From Nocardioides sp. (GTDB lineage Bacteria; Actinomycetota; Actinomycetes; Propionibacteriales; Nocardioidaceae), in the NCBI RefSeq assembly GCF_030019515.1, contig NZ_JASEEQ010000004.1:124001-188000 (forward strand): a stretch of DNA of 64,000 nucleotides, written 5' to 3'. The notes under the pieces are model-generated. The model was not told the origin of the DNA and did no database searches. It saw only the letters and a program-made list of their open reading frames with translations. The position numbers and the translations under genes are program-made. Within the stretch, counting starts at the first letter, position 1. Every line of letters begins with the position of its first letter. Shown piece after piece: positions 33,381 through 43,176 of this stretch.

Positions 33381-34784
33381 ATGAGCACGACCCACGAGGC
33401 CGGCTGGGCGCACGCGCCCGGCGCCCTCCGCGGCCCGGCCTGGCTGCAGGCACCGGGCGACCCGGACGCGCTGGTCCCGCACCTGTGGCCGTCGACCGCG
33501 CACAAGGTCGACGGCGTGCTGCACGTCGGCGGCCTCTCGGTGCCCGACGTGGTGGCCAACGTCAACACCCCGGCGTACGTCCTCGACGAGGCCGACTTCC
33601 GGATGCGTGCCCGGGCGTTCCGCGACGCGTTCGCGGCGTACGACGTCTTCTACGCCGGCAAGGCGTTCCTCTGCACGACGGTCGCGCGCTGGGTGCAGGA
33701 GGAGGGGCTGTGCCTCGACGTGTGCTCGAACGGCGAGCTCACGGTCGCACTGCGCGCCGGCTTCGACCCGGCCCGGATCGGCTACCACGGCAACAACAAG
33801 ACGGTGACCGAGCTGCGCCGCGCCCTCGCCGCCGGCGTCGGGCGGATCATCGTCGACTCGTTCGACGAGCTCGCGCGCCTGGAGATGATCACCGCCGACA
33901 GCGGGATGCGCGCCCGGGTGATGATCCGGGTGACGGCGGGCGTCGAGGCGCACACCCACGAGTACATCGCCACCGCGCACGAGGACCAGAAGTTCGGCCT
34001 GTCGATCACCTCCGGCGACGCGTTCGAGGCGGTCCGCCGTGCCGAGGCCGCGCCGGGCATCGACCTGCTCGGCCTGCACTCCCACATCGGGAGCCAGATC
34101 TTCGACTCCTCCGGGTTCGAGGTCGCGGCCCGCAGGGTGCTGGCCCTGCAGGCGCGGATCTCCCTGGAGCTGGGGGTCACCCTGCCCGAGATGGACCTCG
34201 GCGGCGGGTTCGGCATCGCCTACACGACCCAGGACGACCCGGCCGACCCCGCCCGGCTCGCGACCGAGATGACCGAGATCGTCGAGCGCGAGTGCCGGGC
34301 GCTGGGCATCCCCGCGCCGCGCCTGTCCATCGAGCCGGGCCGGGCGATCGTCGGGCCCGCGATGTGCACCGTCTACACGGTCGGGACCGTGAAGCCGGTC
34401 CAGCTCGACGGCGGTGCCGTGCGCACCTATGTCTCGGTCGACGGCGGGATGAGCGACAACATCCGCACCGCCCTGTACGACGCCGACTACTCCTGCACGC
34501 TCGCCTCCCGGCCGTCGGCCGGCGGATCGGTGCTCGCGCGGGTCGTCGGCAAGCACTGCGAGGCCGGCGACATCGTCGTGAAGGACGAGTTCCTCCCCGC
34601 CGACCTGCGGCCCGGCGACCTGGTGGCCGTCCCCGGCACCGGCGCCTACTGTCGCTCGATGGCCTCCAACTACAACCACGCGCTGCGGCCGCCGGTGGTC
34701 GCGGTGCGGGACGGGGTCGCGCGCGTCGTGGTTCGCCGGGAGACTGAGGACGACCTGTTGGCAACGGACATGGGTGATCAGTAA
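33381..34784 (+). CDS. lysA: Diaminopimelate decarboxylase
   Basis: A 467-residue fold-III PLP enzyme making lysine from meso-diaminopimelate. The PLP lysine is Lys94 in FYAGKAFLC; other landmarks are [20 protein letters not shown], the phosphate-binding EPGRAIVG and the second-subunit active-site cysteine in HCEAGDIV, where most homologues have [21 protein letters not shown] block closes the active site. ATG 33381 lies 10 bp after argS; hom overlaps its stop by one base (TAATG). Confidence 0.96.
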   Translation: MSTTHEAGWAHAPGALRGPAWLQAPGDPDALVPHLWPSTAHKVDGVLHVGGLSVPDVVANVNTPAYVLDEADFRMRARAFRDAFAAYDVFYAGKAFLCTTVARWVQEEGLCLDVCSNGELTVALRAGFDPARIGYHGNNKTVTELRRALAAGVGRIIVDSFDELARLEMITADSGMRARVMIRVTAGVEAHTHEYIATAHEDQKFGLSITSGDAFEAVRRAEAAPGIDLLGLHSHIGSQIFDSSGFEVAARRVLALQARISLELGVTLPEMDLGGGFGIAYTTQDDPADPARLATEMTEIVERECRALGIPAPRLSIEPGRAIVGPAMCTVYTVGTVKPVQLDGGAVRTYVSVDGGMSDNIRTALYDADYSCTLASRPSAGGSVLARVVGKHCEAGDIVVKDEFLPADLRPGDLVAVPGTGAYCRSMASNYNHALRPPVVAVRDGVARVVVRRETEDDLLATDMGDQ

Positions 34785-36109
34785 TGGAGAGCGACAAGCT
34801 CGCCCGAGGCGACGTGCTGAAGGTGGCCGTGCTCGGCTGCGGCTCGGTGGGCTCGCAGGTGGTCCGGCTCCTCGAGGAGCAGGCGCACGACCTCGCGGCC
34901 CGGGTCGGTGCGCCGGTCCAGCTGGCCGGCGTCGCCGTACGCCGTCCGGAGGCGCCTCGCGAGGTCGACGTCCCCGCCGAGCTGATCACGACCGACGCGA
35001 CCGCGCTGGTCACCCGCGACGACGTCGACCTCGTGGTCGAGGTGATCGGCGGCATCGAGCCGGCCCGCTCGCTGATCCTCGCGGCGCTCGAGAGCGGCAA
35101 GTCCGTGGTGACCGCGAACAAGGCACTGCTGGCCGAGGACGGACCGACGCTCTTCGAGGCGGCCGAGAAGGCCGGACGCGACCTCTACTACGAGGCCGCG
35201 GTCGCCGGGGCCATCCCGATCCTGCGTCCGTTGCGCGAGTCGCTGGCGGGGGACCGGGTCACCCGGGTGCTGGGCATCGTCAACGGCACCACGAACTTCA
35301 TCCTCGACCGGATGGACAGCTCGGGGGCCGGGTTCGCCGAGGCGCTCGAGGAGGCGCAGGAGCTCGGGTACGCCGAGGCCGACCCGACCGCCGACGTCGA
35401 GGGCTTCGACGCCGCGGCCAAGGCCGCGATCCTGGCCTCCCTCGCCTTCCACTCGCGGGTCACCGCCTCGGACGTGCACCGCGAGGGCATCTCCGAGGTC
35501 ACGGCCGCCGACGTGCAGTCGGCGCGCGAGATGGGCTGCGTCGTGAAGCTGCTCGCGATCTGCGAGCTCCGCGGGACCGAGGAGGGGCAGAGCGCGGTCG
35601 CGGTCCGCGTGCACCCGGCGATGATCCCCCGGGACCACCCGCTGGCCTCGGTGCGCGAGGCGTTCAACGCGGTGTTCGTCGAGTCCGAGGCCGCCGGCCA
35701 GCTGATGTTCTACGGCCCCGGCGCGGGCGGCGCGCCGACCGCGTCCGCGGTGCTCGGGGACCTGGTCACCGTGGCCCGCAACCGGCTCGCGGGAACGCGC
35801 GGCGCCGGGGAGTCGGCGTACGCCGACCGTGCCGTGCTGCCGATGGGCGAGACGCTGACCCGCTACCACGTGGCGATCGACGTCGACGACCGCGCGGGCG
35901 TGCTCGCCTCGGTCGCGACCGCGTTCGCCGAGAACGGCGTGTCGATCCAGACCGTCCGGCAGGAGGGTCGTGGGGCCGACGCGCAGCTGGTCGTCGTGTC
36001 CCACGAGTCGACCGACGCGGCGCTGAGCGCCACCGTCGAGCACCTGCGCGGGATGGACATCGTGCGCGAGGTGACGTCCGTGATGCGTGTCGAGGGAGCG
36101 TCCGAGTGA
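34784..36109 (+). CDS. hom: Homoserine dehydrogenase
   Basis: A 441-residue enzyme reducing aspartate semialdehyde to homoserine. The nucleotide-binding motif [14 protein letters not shown] is at residues 14-27; catalytic-domain blocks include [38 protein letters not shown] and [21 protein letters not shown]-terminal ACT domain (about 355-430, [25 protein letters not shown] in pieces) indicates feedback control, typically by threonine. It is translationally coupled to lysA and thrC. Confidence 0.97.
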   Translation: MESDKLARGDVLKVAVLGCGSVGSQVVRLLEEQAHDLAARVGAPVQLAGVAVRRPEAPREVDVPAELITTDATALVTRDDVDLVVEVIGGIEPARSLILAALESGKSVVTANKALLAEDGPTLFEAAEKAGRDLYYEAAVAGAIPILRPLRESLAGDRVTRVLGIVNGTTNFILDRMDSSGAGFAEALEEAQELGYAEADPTADVEGFDAAAKAAILASLAFHSRVTASDVHREGISEVTAADVQSAREMGCVVKLLAICELRGTEEGQSAVAVRVHPAMIPRDHPLASVREAFNAVFVESEAAGQLMFYGPGAGGAPTASAVLGDLVTVARNRLAGTRGAGESAYADRAVLPMGETLTRYHVAIDVDDRAGVLASVATAFAENGVSIQTVRQEGRGADAQLVVVSHESTDAALSATVEHLRGMDIVREVTSVMRVEGASE

Positions 36110-37203
36110 ATCCGACCGGCTTCGCGCCGACCCACCAGTGGCGGGGCGTGATCGAGGAGTACCGACAGCTGCTGCAGATCCCCGAGGACACGGTGGCGGT
36201 GACGCTGCGCGAGGGCGGCACGCCGCTGGTCCTCTCGGGGTGGCTCTCCGGCCTGACCGGCGCGGAGGTCTGGCTCAAGGTCGAGGGCGGCAATCCGACC
36301 GGGTCCTTCAAGGACCGCGGGATGACCGCGGCCATCTCGGTCGCCAAGCACGAGGGTGCCGAGGCCGTCGTGTGCGCCTCGACCGGCAACACCTCCGCGT
36401 CGATGGCGGCGTACGCCGCGAAGGCCGGGCTGAAGCCGCTCGTGCTGGTGCCCGAGGGCAAGATCGCGGCCGGGAAGATGGCCCAGGCGATCCTGCACGG
36501 CGCCCAGGTGATCATGGTGCGCGGCAACTTCGACGACTGCCTCGGCCTGGCCAAGGGTCTGGCCTGGGACTACCCGGTCGCCCTGGTCAACTCGGTCAAC
36601 CCGGTGCGGCTCGAGGGCCAGAAGACCGCGGCGTTCGAGATCGTCGACTTCCTCGGCGACGCCCCCGACTTCCACCTGCTGCCAGTCGGCAATGCCGGCA
36701 ACATCTCGGCGTACTGGCTCGGCTACACCCAGTACGCCGACTGGGGCCTGGCGACCCGCAGGCCCGTGATGCGCGGCTTCCAGGCCGAGGGCGCGTCGCC
36801 GCTGGTCACCGGCGAGCCGTTCCCCGACCCCGAGACCCGCGCCACTGCCATCCGGATCGGCAACCCGGCATCGTGGAAGCTCGCCGCGGCTGCTCGCGAC
36901 GAGTCCGGCGGTCGGTTCGCCGCGGTGAGCGACGCTCAGATCCTGGCCGCCCAGCGCGAGCTGGCCAGCCGGGACGGGGTCTTCGTCGAGCCGGCCTCGG
37001 CCGCCGGGATCGCCGGGTTGCTCCAAGAGCTCGCGGGCGGGGAGGACTACCGCGGCAGCACGGTCGTCGTCACGGTGACCGGGCACGGCCTCAAGGACAC
37101 CGCGACCGCGCTCGAGGGCTTCACCGAGAGCGGGCACAGCATCGTCGACACCGTGATCGACGCCGAGGTGACCGCTGCGGCGCAGGCCGCCGGTCTCGTC
37201 TAG
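36106..37203 (+). CDS. thrC: Threonine synthase
   Basis: A 365-residue fold-II PLP enzyme converting O-phosphohomoserine to threonine. The PLP lysine is Lys69 in [11 protein letters not shown], the substrate-facing [16 protein letters not shown] loop follows, and the glycine-rich phosphate loop is [14 protein letters not shown]. Length is that of the short actinobacterial form. The GTG start overlaps the hom stop (GTGA). Confidence 0.97.
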   Translation: MNPTGFAPTHQWRGVIEEYRQLLQIPEDTVAVTLREGGTPLVLSGWLSGLTGAEVWLKVEGGNPTGSFKDRGMTAAISVAKHEGAEAVVCASTGNTSASMAAYAAKAGLKPLVLVPEGKIAAGKMAQAILHGAQVIMVRGNFDDCLGLAKGLAWDYPVALVNSVNPVRLEGQKTAAFEIVDFLGDAPDFHLLPVGNAGNISAYWLGYTQYADWGLATRRPVMRGFQAEGASPLVTGEPFPDPETRATAIRIGNPASWKLAAAARDESGGRFAAVSDAQILAAQRELASRDGVFVEPASAAGIAGLLQELAGGEDYRGSTVVVTVTGHGLKDTATALEGFTESGHSIVDTVIDAEVTAAAQAAGLV

Positions 37204-37213
37204 CGGGCCGCGG

Positions 37214-38134
37214 GTGGTCACCTTCGTCGACGGACCGGTCCGGGTGTCGGTGCCGGCCACCTCCGCGAACCTCGGACCGGGCTTCGACTCGCTCGGCCTG
37301 GCCCTGTCGATGCGCGACGAGCTCGAGGCCGAGGTCATCGGCGCGGGCCTCGAGGTCGAGGTGACGGGCTCCGGCGCCGGGGTGGTCCCTCGCGACGAGA
37401 CGCACCTGGTCGTGCGGTCCATGCACGCGGCCTTCGACCTGCTCGGGCTGCGTCCGCCGGGCCTGCGGCTGGCCTGCCGCAACGTGATCCCGCACGCGCG
37501 TGGGCTCGGGTCGTCCTCGGCGGCGATCGTGGGCGGCGTGGTGCTGGCCCGGGCCCTGGTCGCCGGAGGAGCGCTGCTGGTCGACGACGCAGCCCTGTTC
37601 CGGATGGCCGCGCGGATCGAGGGCCACCCCGACAACGTCGCGCCCGCCTTCCACGGCGGCTTCGTGATCTCCGGGCGGGACGGGGGTGTCGCCGAGGCCG
37701 GCACGGGGGACTTCTACGCGGTCTCGTCCCCGGTCGACCCGCGGATCGAGACCGTCGTCTTCGTGCCGCCGACCTCGGTGGCCACCGAGGTCGCCCGCGG
37801 CCTGCTTCCCCCCGAGGTGCCGCACGCGGACGCGGCTGCCGACGCCGGGTGCGCGGCGCTGCTGGTCGCGGCGCTGGCCGGCCAGCCCGAGCACCTGTGG
37901 CTGGCCACGCGCGACTACCTCCACCAGGACTACCGCCGCCCCGCGATGCCCGAGTCGCTGGCCCTGGTCGACGCCCTGCGCGCGGACGGCGTGGCCGCGA
38001 CCGTGTCCGGCGCCGGCCCGACGGTGCTCGCCTTCACCGACGCCTCCGGGGCCGGAGCGCTGGCCGCCCGCTGCCCGGCCGGCTGGGTGGCCCATCACCT
38101 CACCGTGGATCGCGAGGGCGCCCGTCCCGCCTGA
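37214..38134 (+). CDS. thrB: Homoserine kinase
   Basis: A 306-residue GHMP kinase phosphorylating homoserine. Motif 1 is VPATSANLGPGFDSLGLAL (residues 13-31), the ATP loop is IPHARGLGSSSAAIVGG, and motif 3 is TVSGAGPTVLAF near the C-terminus. It begins 10 bp after thrC and completes the threonine branch. A long intergenic leader then precedes rho. Confidence 0.97.
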   Translation: MVTFVDGPVRVSVPATSANLGPGFDSLGLALSMRDELEAEVIGAGLEVEVTGSGAGVVPRDETHLVVRSMHAAFDLLGLRPPGLRLACRNVIPHARGLGSSSAAIVGGVVLARALVAGGALLVDDAALFRMAARIEGHPDNVAPAFHGGFVISGRDGGVAEAGTGDFYAVSSPVDPRIETVVFVPPTSVATEVARGLLPPEVPHADAAADAGCAALLVAALAGQPEHLWLATRDYLHQDYRRPAMPESLALVDALRADGVAATVSGAGPTVLAFTDASGAGALAARCPAGWVAHHLTVDREGARPA

Positions 38135-38164
38135 GCCCGGCCCGGTTTCGCTCGGGGTGCCCGA

Positions 38165-38194
38165 TGTCACACCGTCCCGGACCGGTGGTATGTT
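38165..38194 (+). promoter_or_regulatory. Candidate rho promoter with long leader
   Basis: TGTCAC (38165-38170) and TATGTT (38189-38194) are separated by 18 nt. Transcription would begin near 38201 and leave about 200 nt of leader before the rho GTG. Long leaders upstream of rho serve autoregulation in other bacteria. Confidence 0.45.
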
Positions 38195-38404
38195 GGCCCC
38201 GCTCCGGAGCTCTCCGGCGCAGCATCCGCCGCTGACCTCTCAGGGCATCGGCATCGTGCACCCCCTTCCTCGAACCTCGTGCCGACTGCGGTCGCACACG
38301 CCTGCTCGGACGCCCCTGCGTGGGTGTCGGCGGACGAGGAAGCAATGACCAGACGCCACCGGCCCGCGTGCCGGCTCGGCACTGATACGTGGGAAGGACC
38401 TCAC

Positions 38405-40390
38405 GTGACGGAGACCATCGACCCCGGCACCGAAGCGACCGGGGGCACCCCGGCGAAGAAGCGCGGTGGCGGGCTCAGCTCGATGCTGTTGGCCGACCTC
38501 AAGGCGATGGCCGGCGGCATGGGCATCTCGGGCGCCGGCTCGATGAAGAAGGCCCAGCTCGTCGACGCCATCAAGGCTCACCAGGGCGGCGGCGCCCGGT
38601 CCGCCCAGGAGCGGCCCGCCCAGCAGGAGCGGCCCCAGCAGGAGCAGCCCCAGCGGGAGCAGCCCCAGCAGGAGCGGCCCCGGCAGGAGCGCTCCGAGGA
38701 GCGGCCGCGTCGGGACCGGCGGTCCGACGACGCGCAGCGCGAGGCCGGGCGGGAGGCGGACCGCCGCCCGGAGCACGACCAGGACCAGCCGGACCAGCAG
38801 CGCGACCAGCAGCGCGAGCGCAGTCGGGGTCAGGGCCGCGGCAACCAGGACCAGGCCAGGCAGGACCAGGCCAAGCAGGACCAGAACAAGCAGGACCAGG
38901 CCAAGCGGCAGGACCAGAACAAGCAGGACCAGCCGAAGCGGCAGGACCAGAACAAGCAGGACCAGAAGCAGGACCAGAAGCAGGACCAGGGCAAGCACGA
39001 CCACGGCAAGCCGGACCAGGGCAGCCACCAGGACCAGGGCAAGCACGACCACGGCAAGCCGGACCAGGGCAGCCACCAGGACCAGGGCCACCAGGACCAG
39101 GGCCGGGCTGCGGAGGGCGACCAGGAGGGCAGCCGGCGCAACCGGCGACGCCGGGGTCGCGACCGGGACCGCACGGTTCGCGGGGTCGTGGGTGGGGGCG
39201 GGGGCGGCCAGCGCAACGAGCCGGACACCACGATCCTCGAGGACGACGTCCTGGTCCCGGCGGCGGGCATCCTCGACGTGCTCGACAACTACGCGTTCGT
39301 GCGGACCAGCGGGTACCTCCCCGGTCCCGACGACGTCTACGTGTCGCTCTCCATGGTGCGAAAGTTCGGCCTGCGCCGCGGCGACGCACTCGTCGGGCAG
39401 GTGCGCCAGCCCCGCGAGGGCGAGCGCAAGGAGAAGTTCAACCCGATGGTCCGGATCGACAGCGTCAACGGCGCGGATCCGGAGATCGCGAAGGGCCGGG
39501 TCGACTTCGCCAAGCTGACCCCGCTCTACCCGTCCGAGCGGCTGCGCATGGAGACCGAGCCCACCAACCTGATCGGCCGGGTCATCGACATCGCGGCCCC
39601 GATCGGCAAGGGCCAGCGCGGCCTGATCGTGTCCCCGGCGAAGGCCGGCAAGACGATGATCATGCAGTCGATCGCGAACTCGATCACCACGAACAACCCC
39701 GAGTGCCACCTGATGGTGGTGCTGGTGGACGAGCGCCCCGAGGAGGTCACCGACTTCGAGCGCTCGGTCAAGGGCGAGGTCATCTCCTCGACCTTCGACC
39801 GCCCCGCCGGCGACCACACGATGGTCGCCGAGCTCGCGATCGAGCGGGCCAAGCGACTGGTCGAGCTCGGCCACGACGTGGTCGTGCTGCTCGACGGCAT
39901 CACCCGGCTCGGACGTGCCTACAACCTCGCGACGCCCGCGAGCGGCCGGATCCTGTCCGGTGGTGTCGACTCGGCCGCGCTGTACCCGCCGAAGAGGTTC
40001 TTCGGTGCGGCCCGCAACATCGAGAACGGCGGCTCGCTGACGATCCTGGCGACCGCGCTCATCGAGAGCGGCTCGAAGATGGACGAGGTGATCTTCGAGG
40101 AGTTCAAGGGCACGGGGAACATGGAGATCCGGCTGCGCCGGGACTTCGCCGACAAGCGGCTGTTCCCGGCGATCGACGCGGTGCAGTCCGGCACCCGTCG
40201 TGAGGAGCTCCTGATGAGCAAGGAGGAGCTGGCGATCGTCTGGAAGCTGCGCCGGGTGCTCTCCGGCCTCGACGGCCAGCAGGCGCTCGAGCTGCTGCTG
40301 GAGCGCCTGAAGAAGTCCCAGACCAACATCGAGTTCCTGCTGCAGGTCCAGAAGACGACGCCGACCGCGAACGGCGGCCGCGAGGACTGA
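38405..40390 (+). CDS. rho: Transcription termination factor Rho
   Basis: A 661-residue hexameric RNA helicase-translocase. The N-terminal helix bundle (LADLKAMAGGMGISGAGSMK, about 31-50) is followed by an unusually long disordered insert (about 57-275) built of Gln/Asp/Lys/Arg/His repeats. Next comes the cold-shock-like RNA-binding domain (GILDVLDNYAFVRTSGYLPG) and the ATPase core with P-loop SPAKAGKT (410-417), LVDERPEEVTDFERSV and LLDGITRLGRAYN. GTG 38405 has GGAAGGA 7 nt upstream; an in-frame ATG 38345 is less likely. Insertions here are common in high-GC actinobacteria, but this one is strongly repetitive. Confidence 0.96.
   Translation: MTETIDPGTEATGGTPAKKRGGGLSSMLLADLKAMAGGMGISGAGSMKKAQLVDAIKAHQGGGARSAQERPAQQERPQQEQPQREQPQQERPRQERSEERPRRDRRSDDAQREAGREADRRPEHDQDQPDQQRDQQRERSRGQGRGNQDQARQDQAKQDQNKQDQAKRQDQNKQDQPKRQDQNKQDQKQDQKQDQGKHDHGKPDQGSHQDQGKHDHGKPDQGSHQDQGHQDQGRAAEGDQEGSRRNRRRRGRDRDRTVRGVVGGGGGGQRNEPDTTILEDDVLVPAAGILDVLDNYAFVRTSGYLPGPDDVYVSLSMVRKFGLRRGDALVGQVRQPREGERKEKFNPMVRIDSVNGADPEIAKGRVDFAKLTPLYPSERLRMETEPTNLIGRVIDIAAPIGKGQRGLIVSPAKAGKTMIMQSIANSITTNNPECHLMVVLVDERPEEVTDFERSVKGEVISSTFDRPAGDHTMVAELAIERAKRLVELGHDVVVLLDGITRLGRAYNLATPASGRILSGGVDSAALYPPKRFFGAARNIENGGSLTILATALIESGSKMDEVIFEEFKGTGNMEIRLRRDFADKRLFPAIDAVQSGTRREELLMSKEELAIVWKLRRVLSGLDGQQALELLLERLKKSQTNIEFLLQVQKTTPTANGGRED
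38991..39086 (+). repeat. Perfect 48-bp tandem duplication inside rho
   Basis: Two identical 48-bp units (38991-39038 and 39039-39086) encode the 16-residue repeat KHDHGKPDQGSHQDQG with a phase shift. Shorter QDQNKQDQ-type repeats lie just upstream at about 38870-38980. Confidence 0.85.
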
Positions 40391-40489
40391 CGAACGCCGT
40401 ACCCGCCTCCGAACGCCGACTTACCCTCTCAACAGGGGCGATGGCGGATAGGCTGCCCACGCACATGCCCGAAGGGAAGGGGAACCTGA

Positions 40490-40861
40490 GTGGCTCGGAT
40501 CCTGGTCGCGGACGACGACGTCGACATCCGTGAGCTCGTGGAGTTCAAGCTGTCGACCCTCGGCCACGACGTGGTCGCAGTCTCGGACGGCGCCGCCGCG
40601 ATCGACGCCTGTCAGGCGCAGCGCCCCGATCTGGCCGTCCTCGACGTGATGATGCCCGGTGTCTCCGGACTCGACGCGATCCGGGCGATCCGCGCCGATC
40701 CGGCGCTCGCGGACCTGCCGGTGATCCTGCTGACCGCTCGGGCCCAGGAGTCCGACGTCGAGACCGGCTTCGACTCGGGTGCCGACGACTACATCACCAA
40801 GCCGTTCAGCCCCCGTGAGCTCGCCTCGCGGGTGCAGGCGCTGCTCACCCGCTCGGTCTGA
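40490..40861 (+). CDS. Single-domain response regulator
   Basis: A 123-residue receiver domain with no output domain. The acidic pocket is ADDD (residues 7-10), the phosphoacceptor is Asp52 in AVLDVMMPG, and the signalling residues are Thr in LLTARAQ and Lys in YITKPFSPREL. It resembles the receiver part of OmpR-type regulators. The GTG has AAGGGG 8 nt upstream. A hairpin terminator separates it from the histidine kinase gene, so the two may be controlled separately. M. tuberculosis has no counterpart between rho and rpmE. Confidence 0.88.
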   Translation: MARILVADDDVDIRELVEFKLSTLGHDVVAVSDGAAAIDACQAQRPDLAVLDVMMPGVSGLDAIRAIRADPALADLPVILLTARAQESDVETGFDSGADDYITKPFSPRELASRVQALLTRSV

Positions 40862-40869
40862 GCGAATCG

Positions 40870-40892
40870 CGCCGCAGGGGCACCCTGCGGCG
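40870..40892 (+). terminator. Hairpin after the response regulator gene
   Basis: CGCCGCAGG pairs with CCTGCGGCG over a 5-nt loop, 9 bp after the stop. Confidence 0.65.
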
Positions 40893-40972
40893 TTACGCTC
40901 CTCGGAAGGGGTGCGGGGGCACTGTGGGAGTCGGCGCGTCCGTGGGGGACGTGCGAGGGGTGTGGTCGAGCC

Positions 40973-42652
40973 ATGAGCTCAGGACGTCCGGTCGCGCGAC
41001 TGGTCCAGCCGGTCATCGTGCGCGTCACCGCGATGGCCGCGCTGATGGCCGTGATCGCGGTACTCGGCGTCGTGCTGTCGACGGCGGCGGTCAACCACCT
41101 CACCGATGACCTCCAGCCGGCCGCAGCCGCCAACCAGGACGTCTTCCAGGACCTCACCGACATGTCGGCGGCCGTGGAGTCGTGGTCGGCCTCCGGCCAG
41201 CAGACCGCGTCGGACCGGTTCGCCCAGGCGCTGGTGCGCTTCCCCGCCGACGAGCAGAAGGTACGTCGGTTCGCGGCCGGCGACGACGAGCTGGAGATGC
41301 TGGTCACCCGCCAGGAGCGCGTCGCGCAGGCTTGGATCGAGCGGTTCGCCCGGCCCCGGATGGACGCCGACGGCGGGACCCGTCCTGCGGCTGCGCAGGT
41401 GCGGTCCGGCGCCGCCGCGTTCGAGGCGGTCCGCAGCGCCCACCAGGAGACCACGCAGGCGTTCGACAGCCGGGTGCGGCAGGCCCGCACCGATGCGTCG
41501 TTCCTGCTCAAGGGGACGGTGCTCGCGGTGCTGCTCCTCGCCGGCGCGGCGTGGTACGTCATCTCCCGGTCCCGGCGCCGGCTGATGACCGAGCTGTCCG
41601 AGCCGCTGCTCGCCCTCGAGCAGGTCGTGCAGCGGATGGCCAGGCAGGACCACGACGTACGAGCCCAGGAGCGAGGACCCAAGGAGGTGCGCGCGGTCGC
41701 GTCGGCGCTGAACACCTTCGCCGACGCCCAGGGCCGCGCGCGAGCCGTCGAGGGCCGGATCCAGAGCGAGCTGCGCAGCCTCGACACCGCGCGCGACGAC
41801 TTCGTCTCGAACGTCTCCCACGAGCTCCGCACGCCGCTGACCACGATCAGCGGCTACCTCGAGCTGGTCGCCGAGGAGTTCGAGGGCCGGATGGATCCGC
41901 CGCACGAGCGGATGCTGGAGGCGACCCGGCGCAACGTGGCCCGGCTCAAGGCGCTGATCGACGACCTGCTCGCGCTCTCGCGCGCCGAGGGTCGGCGCAG
42001 CGACCTGGAGCCGGTCGACCTCGCGCTGTTGGTCCGCGAGGCGGTCACCGACGTACGCATCACCGCGGCCCGTCGCCGGATCCGCCTCGACGTCGTCACC
42101 ACCGACGACGTCGTGCCGGTGCTCGCCGACCGCGCCATGCTGCACCGCGCGCTGCTCAACGTGCTCAGCAACGCCGTGAAGTTCAGCCACGACGACGGCA
42201 CGATCGACGTGGTGCTCCGCGTCGCGGGCGGCCAGGTCGAGGTGTGGGTCACCGACCACGGCATCGGCATCCCGGCGGCGGAGATCGACCGGCTCGGCAC
42301 CCGGTTCTTCCGCGCCTCGAACGCGGTGACGAACGAGATCGCCGGCACCGGACTCGGCCTGCGGATCACCCAGACCATCATCGACCGGCACTCCGGCGAG
42401 GTGGTCATCGAGTCCGAGGAGGGCGGGGGCACCAGCGTCGTCGTCCGGCTCCGGCTGCACGGCGACGGCCTTCCTCCGCTGCTGCCGCACGAGATCGTGG
42501 CCGAGGAGGAGGCGCGGGCGGCCGCCCGGCGCGGCGCCGGTGCCGGAGGTGCGGGCGTGGACGTGGTCGGCGCCGCCGACCCGCTCGACGACGAGGGCCG
42601 GACGGATCCCGCGCCGCCCCGGATCGTGCCGGCGTTCCCCCGCAGGAGCTGA
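40973..42652 (+). CDS. Membrane sensor histidine kinase
   Basis: A 559-residue kinase. Two membrane helices (about 20-42 and 179-198) flank a helical extracellular sensor of about 135 residues resembling CHASE3 or four-helix-bundle sensors. A HAMP segment (about 199-255) follows, then HisKA with phosphoacceptor His283 in VSNVSHELRTPLTTI, then HATPase with NVLSNAVKFS, VTDHGIGIP and GTGLGLRI. A C-terminal tail of about 65 residues is low complexity (Ala/Gly/Pro). Its likely partner is the single-domain regulator encoded upstream, but a terminator lies between them. Confidence 0.88.
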   Translation: MSSGRPVARLVQPVIVRVTAMAALMAVIAVLGVVLSTAAVNHLTDDLQPAAAANQDVFQDLTDMSAAVESWSASGQQTASDRFAQALVRFPADEQKVRRFAAGDDELEMLVTRQERVAQAWIERFARPRMDADGGTRPAAAQVRSGAAAFEAVRSAHQETTQAFDSRVRQARTDASFLLKGTVLAVLLLAGAAWYVISRSRRRLMTELSEPLLALEQVVQRMARQDHDVRAQERGPKEVRAVASALNTFADAQGRARAVEGRIQSELRSLDTARDDFVSNVSHELRTPLTTISGYLELVAEEFEGRMDPPHERMLEATRRNVARLKALIDDLLALSRAEGRRSDLEPVDLALLVREAVTDVRITAARRRIRLDVVTTDDVVPVLADRAMLHRALLNVLSNAVKFSHDDGTIDVVLRVAGGQVEVWVTDHGIGIPAAEIDRLGTRFFRASNAVTNEIAGTGLGLRITQTIIDRHSGEVVIESEEGGGTSVVVRLRLHGDGLPPLLPHEIVAEEEARAAARRGAGAGGAGVDVVGAADPLDDEGRTDPAPPRIVPAFPRRS

Positions 42653-42663
42653 GCGGCAGGGAA

Positions 42664-42712
42664 CTCGCTTCCGGTCGTGATCCTTCGGGTCTCGGGAGCG
42701 AGCTTCACCGCC
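42664..42712 (+). terminator. Hairpin downstream of the histidine kinase gene
   Basis: CTCGCTTCC pairs with GGGAGCGAG (one G-U) over a 31-nt loop. It is plausible but weaker than the other terminators here. Confidence 0.4.
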
Positions 42713-42843
42713 CGGGCGGAGAATCTCGCGCCGGGAACAACGGCGATTACCGCGGCGTTCTGACCCGTGACACAATCGTGTGCTGGCTCCGGTTCACGCC
42801 TGCTCGCAGGGAGCGGCGACCCGGCGGCCGATGAGAGGACACC

Positions 42844-43068
42844 ATGAAGAAGGACATCCACCCCGCGTACGTCGAGACGCAGGTGACGTGCACCTGTGGC
42901 GCGACGTTCACCACCCGCAGCACCGCGACCTCCGGCAGCATCCACGCCGACGTCTGCTCGCAGTGCCACCCGTTCTACACCGGCAAGCAGAAGATCCTCG
43001 ACACCGGCGGTCGCGTCGCCCGCTTCGAGGCCCGCTACGCCAAGAAGGCTGCTGACGCCAAGAAGTAG
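42844..43068 (+). CDS. rpmE: 50S ribosomal protein bL31 (zinc-binding form)
   Basis: A 74-residue ribosomal protein with the zinc ligands Cys16 and Cys18 (CTCG) and Cys37 and Cys40 (CSQC), so it is the C+ form. MKKDIHPAY and [17 protein letters not shown] are family hallmarks. GAGAGGA precedes the ATG. A stable hairpin follows directly. Position before prfA is conserved in actinobacteria. Confidence 0.95.
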   Translation: MKKDIHPAYVETQVTCTCGATFTTRSTATSGSIHADVCSQCHPFYTGKQKILDTGGRVARFEARYAKKAADAKK

Positions 43069-43076
43069 CTGCTCCC

Positions 43077-43117
43077 AGGCGCCGGTCGCTCCGCAGACGT
43101 GCGGAGGGCCGGCGCCT
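43077..43117 (+). terminator. Terminator after rpmE
   Basis: AGGCGCCGG pairs with CCGGCGCCT, and an inner stem CTCCGCA/TGCGGAG sits inside; a T-rich run (TGTGTCTTGT) follows. Confidence 0.75.
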
Positions 43118-43176
43118 GTGTCTTGTCCCGTGTCCTGCCCCGGAGCCGGCGCGGCTCCATCACCGAGAGGTTGCCG

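Noticed and set aside
38345..38404. Earlier ATG start for rho
   Set aside because: The GTG at 38405 has a better ribosome site and gives the usual family N-terminus; the extra 20 residues are not family-like.
38870..39110. Repeat array within rho as a CRISPR or mobile element
   Set aside because: The repeats keep the reading frame and encode a disordered protein segment.
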